In this document: positions 58,178-64,000 of the stretch, in pieces
How the letters are laid out: each line of letters begins with the position of its first letter
Numbering within the stretch: the stretch's first letter is position 1
Source of the DNA: Hoyosella levis
Lineage (GTDB): Bacteria; Actinomycetota; Actinomycetes; Mycobacteriales; Mycobacteriaceae
Direction of reading: 5' to 3'
Assembly (NCBI RefSeq): GCF_026008515.1
Contig: NZ_BQYM01000017.1
Span: 1 to 64,000 of the forward strand
Length of the DNA stretch: 64,000 nt
Made by a program: the position numbers and the translations under genes
Notes under the pieces: generated by a model
Told to the model about the DNA's origin: nothing
The model's database searches: none
Seen by the model: only the letters and a program-made list of their open reading frames with translations

Positions 58178-58293
58178 GGGGAGCGCCTTTCGCGGGGCGC
58201 GCGAAGCAAGGCCGGTGCCCATTGCTGCACGCGGAAGGATTTGGGTGATCACGGCGTGGCGGAGCAGCCCGGGGAATCGATCCCAGGTCGGCA

Positions 58294-58602
58294 TCACGCC
58301 AGGTGGACGACCATCCCCGGCGCGCGCGGCCGGGGCCTTCCTGGTGCATCGGGCTGGCTCTGGAGCATGTAGGAGCCCCGGCGGCTCGCCTGTGCGAGGG
58401 TGTACGCCCGAACGATGCTCGCGAGCCCGCGAACGACCGGTCGTGGCTGGCGCAGCGCGAGCGCCGAGACTGCCACCACCGCCAGTGCCACGCCCAGGGT
58501 GGTTCCCGACGGCGGCGCGGTGAGCATCGAGGCAAGCAGCAGCGAGAGCACCGGCAGCACGAGCAGATTGCTCATGCGCCGCGCGCGTCCCCTCGATGGC
58601 AT
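58294..58602 (-). CDS. DUF6412-type small membrane protein
   Basis: A 102-residue protein with two hydrophobic segments ([17 protein letters not shown] and [17 protein letters not shown]) and a basic C-terminus (RQPRPVVRG). Small proteins of this kind are paired with a YidC gene in actinobacteria. ATG 58602 has TATTAT six bases upstream. It would aid or modulate membrane insertion by the adjacent YidC; that is inferred from pairing only. Confidence 0.7.
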   Translation of the reverse strand: MPSRGRARRMSNLLVLPVLSLLLASMLTAPPSGTTLGVALAVVAVSALALRQPRPVVRGLASIVRAYTLAQASRRGSYMLQSQPDAPGRPRPRAPGMVVHLA

Positions 58603-58608
58603 GCGCCG

Positions 58609-58614
58609 ATAATA
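58609..58614 (-). promoter_or_regulatory. -10 hexamer, leaderless DUF6412-yidC promoter
   Basis: TATTAT on the minus strand, a near-consensus -10, six bases before ATG 58602. Confidence 0.55.
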
Positions 58615-58671
58615 CGTGAACGCCCGGAAACCGGCTGTCGGTGCGGTCACACCATGTGCAAAGCTGTGCGC

Positions 58672-59832
58672 ATGAGCGATCGTTCCCCTAGCGCCCCCGC
58701 TGGCTTCCACGGCATCACCGGAAACATCGGGATCAAGGATGACGCCCCGGATTTCTTCACGGTGATCTCGGAGGTACCCGCGACCGTCTCGGCGGTGTTC
58801 ACCAAGTCACGCTTCGCTGGCCCGAGCGTGGTCATCAGCCGCGAGACCGCACGCCGCGGCACCGGTCGCGGCATCGTGGTGACAGCCCGCAACGCGAACG
58901 TGGCCACGGGCGATCAGGGGCTCGCCAATGCGCGCGAGATCCGCGCCGCGGTCGCCGGGCTCGCCACCGCCGAGCCCGAGGACATCCTCATTGCCTCCAC
59001 CGGGGTCATTGGCCGTCAGTTGCCGATGGGTCGCGTGCGTGCGTTCCTCGAGGGACTCCACCCGCCGTTCCCGCCCGCGGACTTCGCTGCGTGCGCCGCG
59101 GCCATGATGACCACGGACACCCATCCCAAGCATGTGGTGGCACGCTGCGGCGAGGCGACGATCGTGGGCATCGCCAAGGGCGTGGGCATGATCGAGCCGA
59201 ACATGGCGACGATGCTGGCGTACTTCTTCACCGATGCCCGCATCGCGCAGGCAGATCTTGATGCGCTGTTCCGGCGCGTGGTGGATCGCACGTTCAACGC
59301 GTTGAGCATCGACACGGATACCTCCACCAGTGACACCGCGGCGGTCCTCGCCAATGGGCTCGCGGGCGATGTCGACCTGGCGGAGTTCGAGGAGACGCTG
59401 CACGACTTGGCGCTACAGCTGGTGAGGATGATCGCGGCCGATGGCGAGGGTGCCACCAAGACGATCGTGGTGCGGGTGACGGATGCGCGCGATGAGCGGC
59501 AGGCCAAGCGGGTCGCCAAGGCGATCGTCAACTCGCCGCTGGTGAAGACCGCCGTGCATGGCGCGGACCCGAACTGGGGCCGGGTGGCCATGGCGATCGG
59601 CAAGTGCGACGACGAGACCGATATCGATCCTGGGCTCGTGCGCATCGACTTCGGGGACGTAACGACCTATCCGATCCCCAAGGAGGATGTGCTCGACGCC
59701 GCGGCGGAGCATATGCGCGGCGAGGAAGTGACGATCACGGCCTCCCTGGCAACAGGCAGTGCCGCGTTCACCGTGTATGGCTGCGACCTCACCGATGGCT
59801 ATATCCGCATCAACGCCGACTACACCACCTGA
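58672..59832 (+). CDS. argJ: Glutamate N-acetyltransferase (ArgJ)
   Basis: A 386-residue ornithine acetyltransferase-fold enzyme that self-cleaves before the catalytic Thr in [13 protein letters not shown] (alpha/beta junction). [11 protein letters not shown] at the N-terminus, [15 protein letters not shown] and [17 protein letters not shown] are family features. It transfers acetyl groups between N-acetylornithine and glutamate. ATG 58672 is used; ATG 58654 is an alternative. No argC/B/D/F genes lie nearby, so it is either a lone arginine gene or a paralogue with another role. Confidence 0.9.
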   Translation: MSDRSPSAPAGFHGITGNIGIKDDAPDFFTVISEVPATVSAVFTKSRFAGPSVVISRETARRGTGRGIVVTARNANVATGDQGLANAREIRAAVAGLATAEPEDILIASTGVIGRQLPMGRVRAFLEGLHPPFPPADFAACAAAMMTTDTHPKHVVARCGEATIVGIAKGVGMIEPNMATMLAYFFTDARIAQADLDALFRRVVDRTFNALSIDTDTSTSDTAAVLANGLAGDVDLAEFEETLHDLALQLVRMIAADGEGATKTIVVRVTDARDERQAKRVAKAIVNSPLVKTAVHGADPNWGRVAMAIGKCDDETDIDPGLVRIDFGDVTTYPIPKEDVLDAAAEHMRGEEVTITASLATGSAAFTVYGCDLTDGYIRINADYTT

Positions 59833-59847
59833 GCCCGCGCGGGGTGG

Positions 59848-60390
59848 TCAGCGGGCGCGAGCGAGCCGCACCATCTCGTTGATGGTGTGGTGCTCGGCCT
59901 TCGCCGGCAGGTCGTCGATGGGCCACCATTGCAGATCGGTGGATTCATCGCTCCGCGTGATCCGGGCGCCCTGCGGTGCCCGGATGAGGAACCGCACATC
60001 GAGGTGGCGCGTGGGCTGCCCGAGCGAGCAGGTGATCGGATGGGTATGCAGCGAGAGCACGGCGGGATCGAGCTCGAGATCGCCGATGCCAGATTCTTCG
60101 CGTGCCTCGCGCAGCGCCGCGTCCTCGATGGTGCGATCGTGCTCCTCGCAGTGCCCGCCGAGCTGGATCCACCGACCCACTCGCGGGTGCAGGGTGAGCA
60201 GGACTTCGGCCCCGTCGTGGGAGAGAATCAGGCTCGAGGCGGTGATGTGCCCCGCGACGCAGCCGCGCAGGCAGCCGTCGGGAGCGGCGGCGAGGAACGC
60301 GAGCATGGCGTGGCGCATCGAGTCCTGCTCGGGGGTGGGCGCAGCGAAGGCCTCGAGGGCGTGGCGGGCGGATTCATGCAGGGTATCCAT
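59848..60390 (-). CDS. Nudix hydrolase
   Basis: A 180-residue protein with a Nudix box GGHCEEHDRTIEDAALREAR followed by EESGI, matching GX5EX7REUXEEXGU. An N-terminal helical extension of about 45 residues precedes it. ATG 60390 overlaps the fbiB stop (ATGA), so it is coupled as third gene of fbiA-fbiB-nudix. The substrate is a nucleoside diphosphate linked to another moiety; not determined. Confidence 0.88.
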   Translation of the reverse strand: MDTLHESARHALEAFAAPTPEQDSMRHAMLAFLAAAPDGCLRGCVAGHITASSLILSHDGAEVLLTLHPRVGRWIQLGGHCEEHDRTIEDAALREAREESGIGDLELDPAVLSLHTHPITCSLGQPTRHLDVRFLIRAPQGARITRSDESTDLQWWPIDDLPAKAEHHTINEMVRLARAR

Positions 60391-61736
60391 CACCACTCCT
60401 GGAGCAGGCCATCGGTGTCACGGGGGTCGCGGGCGGCGAGCTCCTCGGTGGGGTAGCCGATCCCGATAGCGCCCATCGGGGTCCAGGTGTCGTCGAGACC
60501 GAGCTGGTCCCGGACGACTTCCGGGGCGAAGATCGTCGAGCCGATCCAGCATGACCCGATCCCGCGCGCGGCGAGCGCGGTGAGCAGGGCCTGCACCGCG
60601 GCGCCCACCGCAACGGTGAACATGGTGCGCTCGGCCTGCTGGCGCGCCGTGTCGGCATAGTCGTGGGCGCCCTCGGGGACGAGGAACGGGATGATCAACT
60701 CTGGCGCCTCGTAGAGCAGCTGCCCGCGGGCGAGGCGGGCGGCGATGCGTTCTTCACTGAGCCCGTCGCGCTCGAGGTCCGCGCGCCAGGCGTCCCGCAT
60801 CGCGTCGAGCATCACGATGCGGCGCTGGTCGTCGCGGATCCAGCCGAAGCGCACCGGACGGGTGTGATGCGGGGCCGGTGCGGTGAGTGCCTCGCCGACC
60901 GCAGCACGGACCTGGTCCTCGGGGACGGCATCGCGGGTGAACGAGCGCACGGTGCGACGCCGCAGCACGGCCTCGCGCCAGCCCTGGCCGAGCGCCTCCT
61001 GGGTGCCGAGGCGGAAGAGGTCCTCGTTCGCGGGGCGCACGAGGTCCCGCGCGGTGGATCCATCGTCGATCGTGCTGAAGCCGCGGATCACCGCGATGGG
61101 GGTGCCGTGGAGCTTGCCCTTGACGAGGTCGGCCGCGGCAGCGAGCTCGTCGGCGACGGCGATGTTGGTGACCTGCAGGTCGTTGCCATGCCGATCAGTG
61201 GTGCCGGTGTAATCGTGCAGCACCGAGAGGCCCGCGGCGCCGATCGCCGCGTCGGTCTGGCCGTTGCGCCAGGCGCGTCCCATGGTGTCGGTGATCAGGA
61301 TGGCGACATCGACGCCGAGCCTCGCCCGGATGCCGTCGCGGAGCCGGGCCGCGCTGGCATCGGGATCAATGGGCAGCAGCGCGATGGCTGAGGTGTCGAC
61401 GTTGGAGCCATCGACCCCTGACGCGGCCTGCACGATGCCGAGATGGTTCTCGGTGATGAGGGTGCGGCCATGCCGGGCGAGGATGCGGGTGGACTCGCTG
61501 AGGACGAGCTCGCGGCGCAGGGCATCCCGCGCGTCAGGGTCGGCGGGGGCGCGCACGATCCGGCCCTCGGCCTTCGAGAGGATCTTGCTGGTGATGGCGA
61601 GGATATCGCCGTCGCGCAGCCAGGGCAGGTGGCCTGCCACGAGGTCGACCAGATCGTCCCCGGGAGCAATCTCTGGGATGTCCCGCACGGCGCGGATGCG
61701 CACCTCGTTCTCCGCGCCATGGTCGGCCATGCTCAC
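60390..61736 (-). CDS. fbiB: Coenzyme F420 gamma-glutamyl ligase/dehydro-F420 reductase
   Basis: A 448-residue two-domain enzyme. Residues 10-245 are the CofE ligase domain ([35 protein letters not shown]); residues 255-448 are an FMN nitroreductase domain ([35 protein letters not shown]). It adds the polyglutamate tail of F420 and reduces dehydro-F420. GTG 61736 overlaps the fbiA stop (GTGA). Confidence 0.94.
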   Translation of the reverse strand: MSMADHGAENEVRIRAVRDIPEIAPGDDLVDLVAGHLPWLRDGDILAITSKILSKAEGRIVRAPADPDARDALRRELVLSESTRILARHGRTLITENHLGIVQAASGVDGSNVDTSAIALLPIDPDASAARLRDGIRARLGVDVAILITDTMGRAWRNGQTDAAIGAAGLSVLHDYTGTTDRHGNDLQVTNIAVADELAAAADLVKGKLHGTPIAVIRGFSTIDDGSTARDLVRPANEDLFRLGTQEALGQGWREAVLRRRTVRSFTRDAVPEDQVRAAVGEALTAPAPHHTRPVRFGWIRDDQRRIVMLDAMRDAWRADLERDGLSEERIAARLARGQLLYEAPELIIPFLVPEGAHDYADTARQQAERTMFTVAVGAAVQALLTALAARGIGSCWIGSTIFAPEVVRDQLGLDDTWTPMGAIGIGYPTEELAARDPRDTDGLLQEW

Positions 61737-62854
61737 CTGGCTACTCCGGCGAGCTCGATGGCTTGCTCGATCATCGAGGCGGTGGCACTGGCGTCGTGCA
61801 TGATGATGTCGGTCTCGCGGACGGCGACGCCGGGGATGGACACGGGATCGCCGGTGTGGGAGAGCCAGCCGTCGAGGATGCCGGTGGCAGTCCGGGCCCC
61901 GTAGTACTCGGCGACGCCCTGCGAGGACACTTCGGCGCCAACGATGCGCAGGCAGCGATCGGCCATGCCGCGCAGTGGCGCCCCGTCGATGATGGGGGAG
62001 ATGCCGACGATCGGCGCCTCGGTGGTGCGCAGTGCCCCACGGATGCCGGGGATGGCGAGGATGGGAGCGATGCTCACGACGGGATTGGAGGGGGCGATGA
62101 GGACGATGTCAGCGCTTGCGATCGCGTCAAGGACGCCGGGCGCGGGCCGCGCCTCGTCGGCGCCGACCTGGACGAAGGAGTGCGTCTCGATGTCGGAGCG
62201 ATGCTTGACCCACCACTCCTGGAAGTGGATGGCCTTCTTGTCGCCACTACCAGGGTCGGTCACCACGGCGAAGGTCTCGGAGCGGTCGTCGCTAGCGGGC
62301 AGCAAGCGCACACCGGGGTTCCAGCGCGCGCACAGCGCGGCGGTGATGTCGGAGAGCCGGTAGCCCGCTCGCATCATCTGGCTGCGGATCAGGTGGGTAG
62401 CAGTGTCGCGATCGCCGAGCCCGAACCAGTCGGGCTGGGCGCCGTAGGCGGCCAGTTCCTCGCGCAGGCTCCAGGTCTCATTGGCCCGTCCCCACCCCTT
62501 GTGGTTGTCGATGCCACCACCAAGGGTGTACATGCAGCTGTCGAGGTCGGGGCACAGGCGCAGGTCGTGCATCCAGGTGTCGTCACCCACGTTGACGATC
62601 GCCGTGGGGGCCTCCGAGCCGGATTCTGGTACTGTTGTACTAGTTCTTGGGATGTCGCTTCTGCCAAGCTCTTTCGGCGCTGGAGCGGCCAGGGCGGGAT
62701 CGTGCGGCGTTGACCGGGCGCCTGGGGGAGTGCCCGGCTCGCGCGGTGCTCCAGGGCTCCCGGGCCCGCTCGCGGACTCCTCGCTGGTGAACTCCCTGGC
62801 GCCGAGCAGGAATCGGGCGCCTCCGACGCCTCCGGTGAGAACAGTGACCTTCAC
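61733..62854 (-). CDS. fbiA: F420 precursor transferase (2-phospholactate/enolpyruvyl type)
   Basis: A 373-residue CofD-family transferase forming (dehydro)F420-0. It has [15 protein letters not shown] at the start, [34 protein letters not shown] and [11 protein letters not shown]. Residues about 21-82 are a Pro/Gly/Ser-rich low-complexity stretch, some 40 residues longer than the corresponding segment in M. tuberculosis FbiA (331 aa). GTG 62854 is supported by TAGGCT eight bases upstream. First gene of fbiA-fbiB-nudix; divergent from whiB2. Confidence 0.93.
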   Translation of the reverse strand: MKVTVLTGGVGGARFLLGAREFTSEESASGPGSPGAPREPGTPPGARSTPHDPALAAPAPKELGRSDIPRTSTTVPESGSEAPTAIVNVGDDTWMHDLRLCPDLDSCMYTLGGGIDNHKGWGRANETWSLREELAAYGAQPDWFGLGDRDTATHLIRSQMMRAGYRLSDITAALCARWNPGVRLLPASDDRSETFAVVTDPGSGDKKAIHFQEWWVKHRSDIETHSFVQVGADEARPAPGVLDAIASADIVLIAPSNPVVSIAPILAIPGIRGALRTTEAPIVGISPIIDGAPLRGMADRCLRIVGAEVSSQGVAEYYGARTATGILDGWLSHTGDPVSIPGVAVRETDIIMHDASATASMIEQAIELAGVAR

Positions 62855-62862
62855 AGCGTCAC

Positions 62863-62868
62863 AGCCTA
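62863..62868 (-). promoter_or_regulatory. -10 hexamer, leaderless fbiA promoter
   Basis: TAGGCT on the minus strand, eight bases before GTG 62854. Confidence 0.5.
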
Positions 62869-62921
62869 CGTGCTGCTGCGCCGAGGGACGAAGCCGTGTG
62901 GAGCGGGGAGCGCTCGAGCGT

Positions 62922-62935
62922 GTATGAATTCATAC
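62922..62935. repeat. 14-bp perfect palindrome in the fbiA/whiB2 gap
   Basis: GTATGAATTCATAC lies about 55 bases upstream of the fbiA -10. It is AT-richer than its surroundings and could be an operator; no regulator is identified. Confidence 0.4.
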
Positions 62936-62954
62936 TCGTTTCGGAAACGGGGCT

Positions 62955-63064
62955 GTGTCGCTTGACGCACCGGTGTGGAAGGATGGTAGGGGATTTCGCA
63001 GTTTTGCTTGCAATAGGCAGCAAGAAAGTGTCTAATCACACATGTGTCATTCACTTCATGACAC
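62955..63064. promoter_or_regulatory. Cluster of GACAC/GTGTC motifs upstream of whiB2
   Basis: GTGTC at 62955-62959, 63028-63032 and 63044-63048 and GACAC at 63060-63064 resemble the WhiA half-site known from Streptomyces. The last two form an inverted repeat GTGTCA-N9-TGACAC (63044-63064), overlapped by ACACATGTGT (63038-63047). The 340-bp gap otherwise shows only a TTGACG -35-like element near 62963. Confidence 0.4.
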
Positions 63065-63196
63065 TCGCCCACTCGGGACGGGCCACGAGCGAGGCGAATA
63101 CGGATGCATGCTGTTGCCCCCTTCGGGGCGGTGGCAGATGCGGCCCGGCAAGCTTCATTGCCAGCAGTGCGCGACAAGAGGTTGGGGATACATACT

Positions 63197-63601
63197 ATGC
63201 CGCACTTTCCAGGAGTCCAGGGCGCTGAGCGCCCGGCCACATTCCGCGTGGTTTCCGACGACATGGCTGCAATGCGATCGACCGATGTGTCGATGCCGCG
63301 CGAGGATCGGAACGATGGCGCGAGCGGGCCGAAGCTCAGCCTAGTGGATGCTGGTTTCGACCATCTTTTCACCGCTGTCCAGGAGGAATGGCAGGATCGC
63401 GCGCTGTGCGCGCAGACCGATCCGGAGGCGTTCTTCCCGGAGAAGGGTGGCTCCACGCGTGAGGCCAAGCGCATCTGCCTGGGGTGCGAGGTTCGCGATG
63501 AATGCCTGGAGTATGCCTTGGCCAACGACGAGCGCTTCGGGATCTGGGGCGGCCTCTCGGAGCGGGAGCGTCGGCGGCTGAAGCGCGGAATCGTCTCGTA
63601 A
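63197..63601 (+). CDS. whiB2: WhiB2/WhmD iron-sulfur regulator
   Basis: A 134-residue WhiB-family protein. The [4Fe-4S] ligands are Cys71, Cys94, Cys97 and Cys103 (ALCAQTDPEAFF, RICLGCEVRDEC), followed by the turn GIWGG (115-119) and a basic tail SERERRRLKRGI. The core is nearly identical to WhmD, the septation and cell-division regulator. ATG 63197 gives a length like WhmD (129 aa); ATG 63263 is possible if TACTAT (63194-63199) is a -10. Divergent from fbiA as in Rv3260c-Rv3261. Confidence 0.94.
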   Translation: MPHFPGVQGAERPATFRVVSDDMAAMRSTDVSMPREDRNDGASGPKLSLVDAGFDHLFTAVQEEWQDRALCAQTDPEAFFPEKGGSTREAKRICLGCEVRDECLEYALANDERFGIWGGLSERERRRLKRGIVS

Positions 63602-63633
63602 AGGCCCGGCGGCCCAACGGTCGCCGAGCAAGG

Positions 63634-63672
63634 CTGCGGGGATGCATGCAGAGGGTGCGTGCATCCCCGCAG
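63634..63672 (+). terminator. Strong hairpin after whiB2
   Basis: Arms CTGCGGGGATGCATGC (63634-63649) and 63657-63672 pair at 15 of 16 positions around a 7-base loop, 33 bases after the whiB2 stop. There is no T-run, usual in actinobacteria. Confidence 0.65.
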
Positions 63673-63859
63673 GCTAATGCTTAGAAGTTCCTGAGAGATT
63701 CTCTGATCGAATTATGGGCGTACGCGACATATTGTATGCATACCGCGTACGCCCATTCTGTTTGGGCATGGCAATAGGGCCATTCGGGCCCGAGTTACTA
63801 TTTTCTAGAGCTTCTCTTAGAGAACTCTTTGAATTATCGAGCGCGACCGAGGCGCGCCC
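63673..63859. other. AT-rich palindromic segment between convergent genes
   Basis: Much lower GC than the rest of the window. It holds 13-bp perfect inverted arms (63714-63726 and 63744-63756, core GGGCGTACGCG) with a 17-base AT-rich loop and a TTCTGTTT tail, a GGGCC/GGCCC hairpin near 63777-63791, TACTAT at 63796-63801, and TTCTCTTAGAGAA (63812-63824). No coding frame is convincing. It could be a small RNA, a terminator array or a regulatory site. Confidence 0.5.
63714..63756. terminator. 13-bp inverted repeat, possible terminator
   Basis: Perfect arms ATGGGCGTACGCG and its complement, loop ACATATTGTATGCATAC, followed on the plus strand by a T-rich stretch. Confidence 0.5.
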
Positions 63860-64000
63860 CTAGTCGAGGTCTCCATTGCCATCCGGGGCCACCATGTCCG
63901 GCGGCAGGCCGAGATACGTCGCTACTTGCTCCACCAATACCTCATGGATAAGGCGAACCAGCTCCTCCGGAGCCTCGCCCCGCAGCTCGAGTGCTCGCCG
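63860..64000 (-). CDS. C-terminal end of an unidentified gene (partial)
   Basis: An open minus-strand frame enters from the right edge and stops at TAG (63862-63860): 46 residues including ELVRLIHEVLVEQVATYLGL and an acidic end GNGDLD. Codon use is gene-like. It is convergent with whiB2, where M. tuberculosis has Rv3259, but the tail lacks a metallopeptidase motif, so I do not assign it. Confidence 0.6.
   Translation of the reverse strand, partial: RRALELRGEAPEELVRLIHEVLVEQVATYLGLPPDMVAPDGNGDLD

Overview
The window reads as chromosomal DNA of a GC-rich, mycolic-acid-type actinobacterium (order Mycobacteriales). Gene content and order follow the Mycobacterium tuberculosis Rv3311-Rv3260c neighbourhood, with blocks moved or inserted. 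Counterparts recognised from memory are Rv3311, upp, pmmB, deoD, amiA1, Rv3304, lpdA, glpD2, accA3, sufE-like, sseA, maf, accE5, accD5, birA, Rv3278c, gtrA-like Rv3277, purK, purE, fadE25, Rv3268, lcp1, rmlD, wbbL, manB, fbiB, fbiA and whiB2. The genus cannot be fixed from the sequence alone. No rRNA, tRNA, CRISPR array, prophage or insertion sequence was seen.

Layout. 0-3.4 kb: a four-gene operon with two type VII secretion-like proteins (one carrying an NlpC/P60 domain), a small protein and a YbaB-like protein, followed by an Rv3311-type protein. 3.5-6.7 kb: purine and pyrimidine salvage and sugar-phosphate genes (upp, pmmB, deoD). 6.7-13.9 kb: a hypoxia/dormancy island with two tandem universal stress proteins, a DevS-like heme sensor kinase, DevR, a short-chain dehydrogenase, an Acg-like nitroreductase and an enoyl-CoA hydratase; DosR-type boxes lie in the two divergent promoter regions. 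15.1-18.9 kb: a ferric-iron ABC importer behind a DtxR/IdeR-like iron box. 19.5-24.6 kb: lpdA and divergent glpK/glpD. 24.7-29.7 kb: ACT protein, secreted lipase, mdh, VanZ and small proteins. 29.7-38.3 kb: acyl-CoA carboxylase subunits, biotin ligase, sulfur-transfer genes and Maf, the precursor supply for mycolic and other fatty acids. 38.4-47.6 kb: two two-component systems, GtrA, purK/purE and fadE25. 47.7-50 kb: tRNA and rRNA modification genes. 50-57 kb: cell-wall genes (Lcp ligase, rhamnose reductase, rhamnosyltransferase, mannose-1-phosphate guanylyltransferase) and type II NADH dehydrogenase. 57.2-62.9 kb: a YidC insertase with DUF6412, argJ, a Nudix protein and coenzyme F420 genes fbiA/fbiB. 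62.9-64 kb: whiB2 and an AT-rich palindromic segment.

Two architectural themes run through the window. First, at least fifteen genes begin 6-8 bases downstream of a TANNNT -10 hexamer with no ribosome-binding site, so leaderless mRNAs are common; this fixes several start codons. Second, convergent gene pairs are separated by a family of palindromes sharing an ACGCGATAGAAGC core, probably acting as bidirectional terminators. Fifteen-base tandem repeats have also accumulated at several gene ends.
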